A stretch of DNA of 64,000 bases from Actinocrispum wychmicini (GCF_004345645.1 NZ_SLWS01000014.1:186001-250000), one strand, 5' to 3'; shown: positions 16,638-25,239, counted from the first letter of the stretch. The notes: a model not told the origin generated them from the sequence alone. Program-made: numbers and translations.

Positions 16638-17846
16638 GTGGCCGGCGGTACCTCAGAAGGCAAGAAGCAGAGCTTCTTCCACCGGCTGTATGTCGGCACC
16701 GGCGCGATCGACGTCATCGGTCACCGCAAGGGGCTGTACATCTTCTTCTCGGCCCTGGTGGTGGTGAGCCTCGCGTTCATCGCGGTCAAGGGCTTCAACT
16801 TCGGCATCGACTTCAAGGGCGGCACCAAGGTCCAACTGGAGGCGCGCGCCACGTCCGGCCAGGTGATCAGCACCGACGACGTCACCAAGGTCTACCAGGA
16901 CGCGCTCGGCGCCACGCCGGAGGCGGTGCAGGCGGTCGGTCTCGGCAACAGCGCGTCCATCCAGATCCGGACGATCACGCTGAACGCGGTCGACGTCGAC
17001 AAGCTGAAGAACGCGCTGACCAACCAGCTGCACCCCACGGGCACGATCAGCGACAGCGCGGTCAGCGGCACCTGGGGCGGCGAGGTCACCCAGCAGGCGC
17101 TGATCGCCCTGCTGGTGTTCCTGGTGCTGGTGACGCTGTTCCTGGCGTTGTACTTCGAACGCAGGATGGCCGCCGCGGCCCTGGTCACGCTGTTCCACGA
17201 CGTGATCGTCACCGCCGGCGTGTACTCGGTGATCGGGTTCGAGGTCACCCCGGCGACCGCGATCGGCCTGCTCACCATCCTGGGCTTCTCGCTGTACGAC
17301 ACGGTGGTGGTGTTCGACAAGGTCAAGGAGAACACCCGAGGCCTGCTCGGCCTGACCCGCCGCACCTACGGCGAAGCCGCGAACCTGGCGGTGAACCAGA
17401 CCCTGATGCGGTCGATCAACACCGCGTTGATCGCGCTGCTGCCGGTGATCGGCCTGTTCGTGGTGGGCGCGTTGCTGCTGGGTGTCGGCACCCTGCAGGA
17501 CCTCGCGTTGATCCAGATGACCGGTCTGATCGTCGGTGTGTCCTCGTCGATCGCGCTCGCCACGCCGCTGCTGGTGGACATGACCATGCGCGACCCGCGC
17601 TTCAAGCAGCAGGCCAAGCGGGTCGCTTCGGCCCGTAAGGCCAGGGCTGCCCGGTTGACGACGGGCGCGTCTGACGAGGCTGCGGACGTGGCTGACGACG
17701 AGCCGGAGTCGTTCGACAAGGACGCGGTGGACGCGCACGCTCGTCGCCAGCGGGCGATGGCCGCTGCCGGCGGTGTCCCGGTGCGCAACCAGCGTGCGTC
17801 GGACCGGCACCGGCGCCGGACACCTCAGGGCAAGCGGCAGAAGTAG
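16638..17846 (+). CDS. secF: protein translocase subunit SecF
   Basis: SecF pairs with SecD to form the SecDF pump. The 402 residues show the first span (GLYIFFSALVVVSLAFIAV), the FNFGIDFKGGTKVQL external motif, and the C-terminal bundle with TILGFSLYDTVVVFDKVKEN and the VNQTLMRSINTALIALLPV segment. The cytoplasmic tail of about 80 residues is charged and ends RRRTPQGKRQK. The GTG start directly follows the secD stop, and its stop codon shares one base with the apt GTG, so all three genes are translationally linked. Confidence 0.96.
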   Translation: MAGGTSEGKKQSFFHRLYVGTGAIDVIGHRKGLYIFFSALVVVSLAFIAVKGFNFGIDFKGGTKVQLEARATSGQVISTDDVTKVYQDALGATPEAVQAVGLGNSASIQIRTITLNAVDVDKLKNALTNQLHPTGTISDSAVSGTWGGEVTQQALIALLVFLVLVTLFLALYFERRMAAAALVTLFHDVIVTAGVYSVIGFEVTPATAIGLLTILGFSLYDTVVVFDKVKENTRGLLGLTRRTYGEAANLAVNQTLMRSINTALIALLPVIGLFVVGALLLGVGTLQDLALIQMTGLIVGVSSSIALATPLLVDMTMRDPRFKQQAKRVASARKARAARLTTGASDEAADVADDEPESFDKDAVDAHARRQRAMAAAGGVPVRNQRASDRHRRRTPQGKRQK

Positions 17847-18361
17847 TGGAGTTGACCGACGCACTCGCCCTGATCCGGCGAGTGCCGGACTTCCCCGAGC
17901 CGGGCGTGCTGTTCCAGGACATCACGCCCGTGCTCGGCGACCCGGCCGCGTTCCGGGCGGTCGTCGACGCCATGGCAGCGACCCTGGAGGACGTGGACAC
18001 GCTCGTGGCCGTGGACGCCCGCGGGTTCTTCTTCGGCGCCGCCGTGGCGTACTCCCGCGGCCTCGGTGTGGTGCCGGTGCGCAAAGCCGGCAAACTGCCC
18101 GTCGTCGGCGGGCACGCTTCCTACTCGCTCGAGTACGGCACGGCCCAGTTGGAGATCCCGGCCGACCTGATCAAACCTGGCCAGCGGGTCGCCGTCATCG
18201 ACGACGTGCTCGCCACCGGCGGCACCGCGGCCGCAGCCTGTGAGCTGGTCGAACACGCCAAGGCAGAAGTGGCCGGGATCACAGTGCTGATGGAGATCGG
18301 CGCACTCGGCGGTCGTCGGCGACTCGTCGGACGTAAGATTCACGCGCTGCTCACCGTGTGA
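17846..18361 (+). CDS. apt: adenine phosphoribosyltransferase
   Basis: Apt salvages adenine to AMP using PRPP. The 171-residue type I phosphoribosyltransferase has FPEPGVLFQDITPVL, VDARGFFFG, and the PRPP loop VAVIDDVLATGGTA. The GTG start overlaps the secF stop. secF-apt-rel is a conserved actinobacterial order that places adenine salvage beside (p)ppGpp metabolism. Confidence 0.95.
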   Translation: MELTDALALIRRVPDFPEPGVLFQDITPVLGDPAAFRAVVDAMAATLEDVDTLVAVDARGFFFGAAVAYSRGLGVVPVRKAGKLPVVGGHASYSLEYGTAQLEIPADLIKPGQRVAVIDDVLATGGTAAAACELVEHAKAEVAGITVLMEIGALGGRRRLVGRKIHALLTV

Positions 18362-18426
18362 ACCAGGCCGCCTACCGCGAAGTCCAGATGTTCACCTGCG
18401 GTTACGCGTTATTCTCGTCGGTAGAA

Positions 18427-18442
18427 CACCACACTCGTGGTG
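18427..18442. promoter_or_regulatory. perfect dyad upstream of rel
   Basis: CACCACACTCGTGGTG has 6-bp perfect arms and a 4-base centre. It lies 31 bases upstream of the rel GTG in the 112-base apt-rel gap. It may be a repressor site or a small leader hairpin. Confidence 0.35.
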
Positions 18443-18473
18443 CGGACGGCTCAGGTGATGCGGGAGCGTGTGA

Positions 18474-20789
18474 GTGAGTCACGACGTTGAGGCCGCGGCG
18501 AACCTGAAGCCGGAGATCGAACCGGCTGCCGTCCCGAGGGCGCCCTCGGCGACGCGTCGTGTCCGCACCCGGCTGGCGCGCCGGATCACCGCGCAGCGGT
18601 CCGCCCCGGTCAAGCAGGTCCTCGAACCGCTCGCGGCAGTGCACCGCGACCTGCACCCCAAGGCCGACCTGGGCCTGCTGCAGCAGGCGTACGACGTCGC
18701 CGAGGAGAAGCACCGGCACCAGCGCCGCAAGTCCGGCGACCCGTACATCACGCACCCGCTCGCGGTGGCGACGATCCTCGCCGAGCTGGGCATGGACACC
18801 ACGACCCTGGTCGCGGCCCTGCTGCACGACACGGTGGAGGACACCGACTACTCGCTGGAGCTGCTGCGCGCCGACTTCGGCGACGAGGTGGCGCACCTGG
18901 TCAACGGCGTCACCAAGCTGGACAAGGTCAAGCTGGGCACGGCCGCCGAGGCCGAGACGATCCGCAAGATGATCATCGCCATGGCGCAGGACCCGCGGGT
19001 GCTGGTGATCAAGCTCGCGGACCGGCTGCACAACATGCGCACCATGCGGTTCCTGCCGCCGGAGAAGCAGGCCCGCAAGGCCAAGGAGACCCTGGAGGTG
19101 CTGGCCCCGCTCGCGCACCGGCTGGGCATGGCCACGGTGAAGTGGGAGCTGGAGGACCTGGCGTTCGCCATCCTGCAGCCGAAGAAGTTCAACGAGATCG
19201 TGCGCCTGGTCGCCAACCGGGCGCCGTCCCGGGAGAACTACCTGAACACGGTCATCGACGAGCTGACCACGCACCTGGCCGAGGCCAAGATCAAGACGTC
19301 GGTGGAGGGCCGGCAGAAGCGGTACTACTCGATCCACCAGAAGATGATCGTGCGCGGCCGCGACTTCGACGACATCCACGACCTGGTCGGCGTCCGGGTG
19401 ATGGTGGAGGACGTCCGCGACTGCTACGCGGCGATGGGTGTCGTGCACGCCATGTGGCAGCCGATGCCCGGCCGGTTCAAGGACTACATCGCCCAACCCC
19501 GCTTCGGTGTGTACCAGTCGCTGCACACGACCGTGATCGGGCCGGACGGCAAGCCGCTCGAGGTGCAGATCCGTACCCACGAGATGCACCACACGGCCGA
19601 GTACGGCATCGCGGCGCACTGGCGCTACAAGGAGACCCGCGGCACCCACGACAGCAAAGGCGTCGAAGTCGACGAGATGGCGTGGATGCGTCAACTCCTT
19701 GACTGGCAACGAGAAGCCGCGGACCCGGGCGAGTTCCTCGAATCGCTGCGGTACGACCTGTCGACCCAGGAGATCTTCGTGTTCACGCCGAAAGGCGACG
19801 TGATCACCCTGCCCGCGGGCTCGACCCCGGTGGACTTCGCGTACGCCGTACACACCGAGGTCGGCCACCGCTGCATCGGCGCGCGCGTGAACGGCCGGCT
19901 CGTCGCGCTGGAACGCAAGCTGGAGAACGGCGAGGTCGTCGAGGTCTTCACGTCCAAGGCGGAAGGCGCCGGCCCGAGCCGGGACTGGCTGCAGTTCGCC
20001 GCGTCGCCGCGGGCCCGAGCCAAGATCAAGCAGTGGTTCGCCAAGGAACGTCGGGAAGAGGCGATCGAGGCGGGCAAGGACGCCATCGCCAAGGAAGTCC
20101 GCCGGGTCGGCCTGCCCATGCAGCGCCTGGTGTCCGTGGACTCCATGAACGCGCTGTCGCGGGAACTGCGGTACCCGGACATCACCTCGCTGTACGCCGC
20201 GGTGGGGGAGGGCCACACCTCCGGCCGGCACGTCGTGCAACGCCTGGTGGCCCTGCTGGGCGGCGTGGAACACGCCGAGGAGGAGCTGGCCGAGCGGGCC
20301 ACTCCGTCCACGGTGACCCGCCGCCGGTCCTCCGGCGACGCGGGCGTGGTCGTCAAGGGCGCGTCCGACGTGTGGGTGAAGCTCGCGCGATGCTGCACAC
20401 CGGTACCCGGCGACGACATTCTCGGCTTCGTCACCCGCGGTGGCGGCGTGTCCGTGCACCGGACGGACTGCACGAACGCGGACGACCTGCTGGCCGAGCC
20501 CGACCGCCTGGTGGACGTCGAGTGGGCACCGTCAGCCTCGTCGGTCTTCCTGGTGGCCATCCAGGTGGAAGCCCTGGACCGGCACCGGTTACTGTCCGAC
20601 GTGACCAAGGTGTTGGCCGACGAGCGGGTCAACATCCTCTCCGCCTCGGTGACCACGTCCCGTGACCGGGTCGCGGTGTCCCGTTTCTCGTTCGAGATGG
20701 GCGACCCGAAGCACCTCGGGCACGTGCTCAAAGCTGTGCGCAGCGTCGAGGGTGTGTACGACGTATACCGGGTTACGTCGGCGTCCTGA
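18474..20789 (+). CDS. relA: bifunctional (p)ppGpp synthetase/hydrolase Rel
   Basis: This is a full-length 771-residue RSH protein. The HD hydrolase domain has intact HDTVED at 118-123, and the synthetase domain contains RFKD at 334-337 (the RXKD form of bifunctional enzymes), GVYQSLHTTVIGP and EVQIRTHEMH. A TGS domain follows (EIFVFTPKGDVITLPAGSTPVDFAYAV in pieces), then a zinc-finger segment with C640-C641 (ARCCTPVPGDD) and a C-terminal ACT domain. It makes and degrades the alarmone in response to amino-acid starvation. The start is GTG 18474. Its last 20-odd bases are duplicated 1 kb downstream. Confidence 0.96.
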   Translation: MSHDVEAAANLKPEIEPAAVPRAPSATRRVRTRLARRITAQRSAPVKQVLEPLAAVHRDLHPKADLGLLQQAYDVAEEKHRHQRRKSGDPYITHPLAVATILAELGMDTTTLVAALLHDTVEDTDYSLELLRADFGDEVAHLVNGVTKLDKVKLGTAAEAETIRKMIIAMAQDPRVLVIKLADRLHNMRTMRFLPPEKQARKAKETLEVLAPLAHRLGMATVKWELEDLAFAILQPKKFNEIVRLVANRAPSRENYLNTVIDELTTHLAEAKIKTSVEGRQKRYYSIHQKMIVRGRDFDDIHDLVGVRVMVEDVRDCYAAMGVVHAMWQPMPGRFKDYIAQPRFGVYQSLHTTVIGPDGKPLEVQIRTHEMHHTAEYGIAAHWRYKETRGTHDSKGVEVDEMAWMRQLLDWQREAADPGEFLESLRYDLSTQEIFVFTPKGDVITLPAGSTPVDFAYAVHTEVGHRCIGARVNGRLVALERKLENGEVVEVFTSKAEGAGPSRDWLQFAASPRARAKIKQWFAKERREEAIEAGKDAIAKEVRRVGLPMQRLVSVDSMNALSRELRYPDITSLYAAVGEGHTSGRHVVQRLVALLGGVEHAEEELAERATPSTVTRRRSSGDAGVVVKGASDVWVKLARCCTPVPGDDILGFVTRGGGVSVHRTDCTNADDLLAEPDRLVDVEWAPSASSVFLVAIQVEALDRHRLLSDVTKVLADERVNILSASVTTSRDRVAVSRFSFEMGDPKHLGHVLKAVRSVEGVYDVYRVTSAS

Positions 20790-20791
20790 CC
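20767..20791. repeat. 25-bp direct repeat, left copy (3' end of rel)
   Basis: This 25-base segment starts ACCGGGTT and ends GTCCTGACC. It covers the last seven codons region of rel including its TGA and is repeated exactly at 21775-21799 in the same orientation. Identity ends abruptly on both sides. Confidence 0.95.
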
Positions 20792-20793
20792 GA

Positions 20794-21195
20794 TCAGGCC
20801 GCGTTGTCTTCCCACCGCAGCCATGCCGGACGCCGGTGCGTTGCCACGAACTCGACGACGACGGCGAACACGTACTCCGCGGGGACTTCCTCGCCGATGT
20901 CGGACTGGAAGTGGTGGCCACCGCTCCAGTAGTCGACGTACTCGCCGGTCAGCGTCGCCATCTCCGGTCGCAGGGTGGCTTTGCCGGTCCACCAGCGCAC
21001 AAAACCCTTCGGCCCGTTCAACCCCACCGTGAGCGATGGGGCGAGTCGGTCGGACGGGTCGAGATAGAAGGTCCACGCCTGCTTCGGCCGTTGGGCGTTC
21101 GCGGTTCGCAGAAGGTCGACGAGGTCCAGGTCGAGAGGAAGGCTGCGCAGGTCAGCGCCGCCATCAGCGAGTAGTCCGGCTGCGGCTGTCTTCAC
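20794..21195 (-). CDS. Imm1-like immunity protein
   Basis: The 133-residue protein has the alpha+beta pattern of Imm1 immunity proteins: SLTVGLNGPKGFVRWW, then YVDYWSGGHHFQSDIGEEVPAEYVFAVVVEFVATHRRP and a final strand WLRWED. Imm1 proteins are known partners of deaminase-type polymorphic toxins, and this gene directly follows one. The GTG at 21195 has GGAGGAGG five bases upstream and overlaps the toxin stop by four bases (GTGA), so translation is coupled. Presumed role: binds and inhibits the neighbouring deaminase in the cytoplasm. Family assignment by eye. Confidence 0.75.
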   Translation of the reverse strand: MKTAAAGLLADGGADLRSLPLDLDLVDLLRTANAQRPKQAWTFYLDPSDRLAPSLTVGLNGPKGFVRWWTGKATLRPEMATLTGEYVDYWSGGHHFQSDIGEEVPAEYVFAVVVEFVATHRRPAWLRWEDNAA

Positions 21196-21665
21196 CCGTT
21201 CCTCCTCCCGTACGTCCACTCGAAGGGCGCGTTGTCCTGAGTTGTTCCGTAGACAGTCAACGTGTACCCCGGCGGGAGCATATCGTCCAGCACCCTGTGA
21301 CAGGTGTCGGGAGCGAAGCGTCGGACCTCAAAGCCGCACGGAGTGTAGTTGATGGCCACTGTCGCTTGGGTCTGACCAGTGTCGATCATGAGTGCGGCGA
21401 GCTTGACCTCGACGTGGGACTTCAACATCGCCGGGTCGATCCCGATCGCGGCAAGACGACGACACGCCAGTTCTGAGAACACCGGGTCATAGCCTGACAT
21501 GATTGGCGGTAACACGCGGTCACCTATTCTCGTCACGCCGACTGTCCGCTCCTGCGCCGACGGGGTCACCCGCTGGGGAAGGTTCTCGACCAGGCCAGCC
21601 GCTTGCGGGGGATAACTGTCACCGTGACTGTTGGTGATTGACGCTGACACCTCGACAAGCTCCAC
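21192..21665 (-). CDS. SCP1.201/DddA-like cytidine deaminase toxin domain
   Basis: This 157-residue protein ends in a deaminase-fold domain. MSGYDP and LKSHVEVKLAALM (H84, E86 as metal ligand and proton shuttle), then ATVAINYTPC with C110, C122 eleven residues later, and MLPPGYTLTVYGT match the SCP1.201-like (DddA-like) family. Bacterial DddA is a T6SS-delivered double-stranded-DNA cytosine deaminase. The C-X11-C spacing is longer than the usual few residues. No signal, WXG, RHS or other delivery domain precedes the domain; the frame is open only to about 21720 before a stop, so this is an orphan or amputated toxin tip. GTG 21665 start is weakly supported. Codons such as AGA, ATA and TTA differ from neighbours. 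Confidence 0.72.
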   Translation of the reverse strand: MELVEVSASITNSHGDSYPPQAAGLVENLPQRVTPSAQERTVGVTRIGDRVLPPIMSGYDPVFSELACRRLAAIGIDPAMLKSHVEVKLAALMIDTGQTQATVAINYTPCGFEVRRFAPDTCHRVLDDMLPPGYTLTVYGTTQDNAPFEWTYGRRNG

Positions 21666-21774
21666 GCTCTCATGATTCTTCTGAAATCTGTGAAGAACGA
21701 TGTTATCGCCTGGCGGCCGATCTGATCACGCTGTGTGCCATCGATGCCCTCGGGGACCGCGTGGGGACCCAAGC

Positions 21775-21799
21775 ACCGGGTTACGTCGGCGTCCTGACC
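21775..21799. repeat. 25-bp direct repeat, right copy (3' end of AraC-type gene)
   Basis: Exact copy of 20767-20791. Here it contains the TAA stop and last codons of the minus-strand AraC-type regulator. Confidence 0.95.
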
Positions 21800-22440
21800 A
21801 GCTCGGTCAGCGTGGCTCCGGCCAGCGTCTTCACCTCGCGCGCCAGGTGGGCCTGGTCGGCGTAGCCGATTCGGTAGGCGATGTCCGAGAACGCGGCGCC
21901 GTCGTAGGCCAGTTCCATGGCCTGGCCGAAGCGCAGGACGCGGTGCAGTGTCTTGGGGCCGTATCCGAACCGGGTCAGGCACCGGCGGTGTAGTTGCCGT
22001 TCGCTGAGGCCCATGTCCTCGGCCATTCCCCGGACGTCCGACTGGATGCCGGTGACGACGGCGTCGGCGAACGGGTCGGGTCGGGCCTGTCCGGCCAGCC
22101 CGAGCAGGACCTGCCCCGGTGGCTTGGTCAGCATCTCCTCGGCCAGCTGGTCCACCCGGTCCGGTGCCCACAGGTCCGCCAGCGGGACCCGGGTGTCGGT
22201 CAGCTCGCTCGCTGGAAGGCCGAGGAAACCGGGCGCGACTCCGGGCCGGAACCGAACGCCCACAATGGTTCCGTCGATCGGGGCGAGTTGGGCCGACGTG
22301 TCCGGTCCGGCGACCACGAGCTGCCCGTTCAGCCACAGGATGTCCATGCACCCGTCCGGAACCACCCGTTGGACACCGTGCAGTGTGCTCGTCCACACAC
22401 TGTCCACAGTGTCGCCACCCGGCCGGAACTCCCGGTACAT
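21781..22440 (-). CDS. AraC-family transcriptional regulator
   Basis: The 219-residue regulator has an N-terminal beta-rich sensing region (RVVPDGCMDILWLNGQLVVAGPDT) like DUF6597/AraC proteins and a C-terminal double helix-turn-helix: MAEDMGLSERQLHRRCLTRFGYGPKTL and FSDIAYRIGYADQAHLAREVKTLAG. The start is ATG 22440; a much longer open frame upstream is antisense to the YibE/F gene. It is divergent from that gene across 36 bases. Its last codons overlap the right copy of the 25-bp repeat. Confidence 0.88.
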   Translation of the reverse strand: MYREFRPGGDTVDSVWTSTLHGVQRVVPDGCMDILWLNGQLVVAGPDTSAQLAPIDGTIVGVRFRPGVAPGFLGLPASELTDTRVPLADLWAPDRVDQLAEEMLTKPPGQVLLGLAGQARPDPFADAVVTGIQSDVRGMAEDMGLSERQLHRRCLTRFGYGPKTLHRVLRFGQAMELAYDGAAFSDIAYRIGYADQAHLAREVKTLAGATLTELVRTPT

Positions 22441-22476
22441 AGCCCAAGTATGCCCGGGGTGGAGCAGGATGGGCGC

Positions 22477-23790
22477 GTGCAGGACGACACCGTACCGATC
22501 CCCAGGGTCCGGCTGGAACCGGAAAAACCCGTCACAGCCGGGCATCGGCGCGGAAACCGGAACGGCACCGCCGGCCCCGGAAACGGACACGGACACGGTC
22601 ATGGGCCGGTGGAGCCGGCGTCGGCCAGGGTCCGGCGGTTGCTGACGGCGTTGCTCGTGCCGTTCGCGTTGGCGTCGGTCATCGGCGTTGTGCTGCTGTA
22701 CCCGTTTCATGGCACGCCGAAGCCGGCTGCGCCTGTCACGGCTGTGTCCGGTGAGGTCACCGCGGTGTCCCAGGGGCCGTGTCGGGATGACGACATCCAG
22801 GTGGGCACTACCGGTGGGCCGTGCCTGGTGACGGTGATCCGGATGGCGGACGGCGCCGCGCCGGGCAAGGAGATCACCAAACGGGAGCCGAACGATCCGA
22901 CGTCGACCCACTACACCGTGGGCGACAAGGTGGTTCTCGCGTTCGCGGGCGGCAACCCGACCGACGCCAACGCCTACCGCATCGCCGACTACCAGCGCGG
23001 GATCCCGTTGGTCGTGCTGGCGTTGCTGTTCGCGCTCGCGGTGCTGGTCCTCGGCCGGTACCGGGGGATCGCGGCGCTCGTCGCGCTGGTCCTGAGCTTT
23101 GTCGTGCTGCTGATGTTCGTGCTGCCGGCCATTCTCGCCGGGGAGAACCCGTTGCTGGTCGCGGTCGCCGGCAGCGGGCTGATCATGTTCATCGCGCTGT
23201 ACGTGACACACGGGTTCACCGCGCGGACGTCCACGGCCGTGCTGGGCACGATGATCAGCCTGGTCATCATCGGCGGGCTGGGCGCGTTGTTCACCGCGGT
23301 CGCGAAACTCACGGGACTCGATGAGGACACCGCGCAGCTGCTCGGCTCACTGGGGCACGGGCTTGATACGCGCGGCCTGCTGCTGGCGGGCCTCGTCATC
23401 GGCGCGTTGGGCGTGTTGGACGACGTCACAGTCACGCAGGCGAGCGCGGTGTGGGAGTTGCGGCGCGCGAACCCGTTGCTGACGAGAGGGGAGCTGTACG
23501 CCGCGGGACTGCGTATCGGGCGTGACCACGTTGGGTCCGCGGTGAACACTCTCGTGATGGCGTACGCGGGCGCCGCGCTGCCCGTGCTGCTGTTCTCGTA
23601 CCTGTCGGGCGCGGGGCTCGGAACGGTCCTAGGGTCGCAGTCGATCGCGCAGGAGATCGTGCGGACCCTGGTCGGCAGCATCGGGCTGGTGGCGTGCGTG
23701 CCGGTGACCACGTTCGTCGCCGCGGTCGTGGCCAGTCAGGAAGCGGTCACTCCAGCGAAGCCACGAACTTCGTCACGGCCTCGGCCTTGA
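22477..23790 (+). CDS. YibE/F family membrane protein
   Basis: The 437-residue protein has a Gly/His-rich cytoplasmic start (GNGHGHGHGP), one span, an external domain of about 110 residues (SGEVTAVSQGPCRDDDIQVG), and about seven C-terminal spans with the YibE/F hallmark LVIGALGVLDDVTVTQASAVWEL. The family is uncharacterized; the conserved LDD and charged intramembrane residues suggest a transporter. I favoured GTG 22477; ATG 22450 and GTG 22459 are in frame but lack a clear Shine-Dalgarno. The 3' end overlaps the next, convergent gene by 44 bases. Confidence 0.82.
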   Translation: MQDDTVPIPRVRLEPEKPVTAGHRRGNRNGTAGPGNGHGHGHGPVEPASARVRRLLTALLVPFALASVIGVVLLYPFHGTPKPAAPVTAVSGEVTAVSQGPCRDDDIQVGTTGGPCLVTVIRMADGAAPGKEITKREPNDPTSTHYTVGDKVVLAFAGGNPTDANAYRIADYQRGIPLVVLALLFALAVLVLGRYRGIAALVALVLSFVVLLMFVLPAILAGENPLLVAVAGSGLIMFIALYVTHGFTARTSTAVLGTMISLVIIGGLGALFTAVAKLTGLDEDTAQLLGSLGHGLDTRGLLLAGLVIGALGVLDDVTVTQASAVWELRRANPLLTRGELYAAGLRIGRDHVGSAVNTLVMAYAGAALPVLLFSYLSGAGLGTVLGSQSIAQEIVRTLVGSIGLVACVPVTTFVAAVVASQEAVTPAKPRTSSRPRP

Positions 23791-24379
23791 GCCGGACCGC
23801 GAGCTTGCCGTCCGGCGCCGCGTAGGCCAGCTGGTAGAGCGGCCGCCCGGCCAGGCCCTCCTCGCGGGCCTCGGCCCGCAGTTGGGCCACGAGCAGTTCG
23901 GAGAACACGAGCGCGCCGGTGTTCTCGCTCGCCGCCAGCGCGTCGGCCAACCGGCGTAACGCGAGGATGCCCAGCTCGGTGCCACCGGCGGCGGAGTAGG
24001 AGGCCACGGCCAGGTTGATCGCCCGGCCTTTGGGTGTGTCGGCCACGAGCAGGCTCACCGTCCGCACGGCGCGCACGTTCGTCACGACCAGCTCCAGCCG
24101 ATCCGCCTTGGCCAGATCCACCGAACGCCGGCCGAACGCCCGCATCACGAGCTTCCGGCTGTCCAGCCACAGCCGCCGGCGCGCCTGCGACCAGCTGAAC
24201 AGCAGCAGCGGCACGGCCACCGCGGCGGCGCCCACCAGCCCGGCGACCCGGCCGCCGATCAGCCCGACGATCCCGCCGATCGCGGCCGCCAGGATCACGA
24301 TCACGATCGCCGCCATCCGGAACCGTTTGCCCGCGCCGGCCCGGGTGATCAGGTCGAGCGGCAGCCGTTCGTCCGCCAT
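23747..24379 (-). CDS. conserved membrane protein of unknown function
   Basis: The 210-residue protein has a short cytoplasmic start (MADERLPLDLITRAGAGKRF), two adjacent hydrophobic spans (residues about 22-70), then a soluble domain with WLDSRKLVMRAFG and GTELGILALRRLADALAASEN. I do not recognize a named family. The start ATG is 4 bases after the stop of the metallo-hydrolase gene, so the two are an operon. Its 3' end runs 44 bases into the YibE/F gene on the other strand. Confidence 0.7.
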   Translation of the reverse strand: MADERLPLDLITRAGAGKRFRMAAIVIVILAAAIGGIVGLIGGRVAGLVGAAAVAVPLLLFSWSQARRRLWLDSRKLVMRAFGRRSVDLAKADRLELVVTNVRAVRTVSLLVADTPKGRAINLAVASYSAAGGTELGILALRRLADALAASENTGALVFSELLVAQLRAEAREEGLAGRPLYQLAYAAPDGKLAVRLKAEAVTKFVASLE

Positions 24380-24383
24380 GGCG

Positions 24384-25085
24384 CTACAGCCCCCGCAACG
24401 GACCGGGCACAGTGGATCCCTCGGCCAGGCCGGCGAGGAACGGGTTCGTGGCGCGCTCCCGCCCGATCGTCGTGGTCGGCCCATGGCCGGGCAGGACCAC
24501 CGTGTCGTCCTCCAGGGTGAGGATCTTGGTCCGCAGCGACTGGGCCATCTGCCGGATGTCCCCGCCGGGCAGGTCGGTGCGGCCGATCGAGCCGGCGAAC
24601 AGCGTGTCCCCGGCGAACAGCAGCCGGCCGCCTTCGTCGGTGCCGGAGCGGAACGTGACCGAGCCACGGGTGTGCCCCGGGGTGTGGTCCACGACCAGGT
24701 GCAACCCGGCCAGGTCAAGCACGGCCTCGTCGGCCAGTTCCCGGACCTCCGCGGGCTCCCGCATCTCCAGGTTGCCGCCGAAGAACGCCCGCGACTCGGC
24801 GCTGATGCCCTTCAGCGGGTCGCTCAGCAGCTCGCGGTCGTCCGGGTGGACCCACGCCGGGATGTCGTTGCCGTCGCACACCGGCGCGACCGCGAAACAG
24901 TGGTCGAAGTGCCCGTGGGTGAGCACCACGGCCACCGGCGACAGGTCGTGCTCCCGGACCGCCTCCTCGACCGCCTCCGCGGCGTCCTGGCCAGGGTCGA
25001 CGATCACGCACGCCTCGCCTTTTCCGGCCGCGATCAGATAACAGTTTGCTTGCAGTGCCCCGGTGGGAAAGCCGACGACGAGCAC
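24384..25085 (-). CDS. MBL-fold metallo-hydrolase (glyoxalase II-like, Rv2581c type)
   Basis: The 233-residue metallo-beta-lactamase fold carries the dinuclear metal motif THGHFDH at 56-62, HTPGHTRGS, AGDTLF and the terminal LPGHG. It matches the glyoxalase II-like hydrolases found next to rel in actinobacteria, which cleave thioesters such as S-lactoyl-thiols; the exact substrate is unknown. The position, antiparallel to the following cyclophilin gene, is as in M. tuberculosis. The histidyl-tRNA synthetase gene usually found here is absent. Confidence 0.9.
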   Translation of the reverse strand: MLVVGFPTGALQANCYLIAAGKGEACVIVDPGQDAAEAVEEAVREHDLSPVAVVLTHGHFDHCFAVAPVCDGNDIPAWVHPDDRELLSDPLKGISAESRAFFGGNLEMREPAEVRELADEAVLDLAGLHLVVDHTPGHTRGSVTFRSGTDEGGRLLFAGDTLFAGSIGRTDLPGGDIRQMAQSLRTKILTLEDDTVVLPGHGPTTTIGRERATNPFLAGLAEGSTVPGPLRGL

Positions 25086-25239
25086 GTAAACGGACCTCCG
25101 AACCGAGTGGTGGGTGCCTCAGTACCCTAGTCCCAGCATCCCGCTACACGGTTCTTACCCAGGGTGCCAATAGACTGCCCGCCTGCCACCCCATCGGGGC
25201 TGGTACAAGCGCGAGAGTTGGGGCCCAGGGAGGGTGCAG

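Larger units (their letters stand above)
20767..21799. mobile_element. putative inserted deaminase/immunity island bracketed by 25-bp direct repeats
   Basis: About 1.0 kb between two exact 25-bp direct repeats holds only the Imm1-like and deaminase genes plus a 110-base AT-richer remnant. Deleting one repeat and the intervening DNA would join rel tail-to-tail with the AraC-type gene, their ends overlapping, and both stops remain intact in the present arrangement. That is what an insertion with duplication of the target would leave. There is no integrase, transposase or terminal inverted repeat. The mechanism is inference. Confidence 0.55.

Noticed and set aside
18402..20459. 685-residue open frame on the minus strand opposite rel
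   Set aside because: It is antisense to a fully supported rel gene, is Arg/His/Gly-rich with no recognizable domain, and arises from high-GC codon bias.
21666..21774. N-terminal trafficking domain for the deaminase
   Set aside because: An in-frame stop occurs about 18 codons before the GTG and the sequence further up is the AraC-type gene; no PAAR, WXG100 or RHS features.
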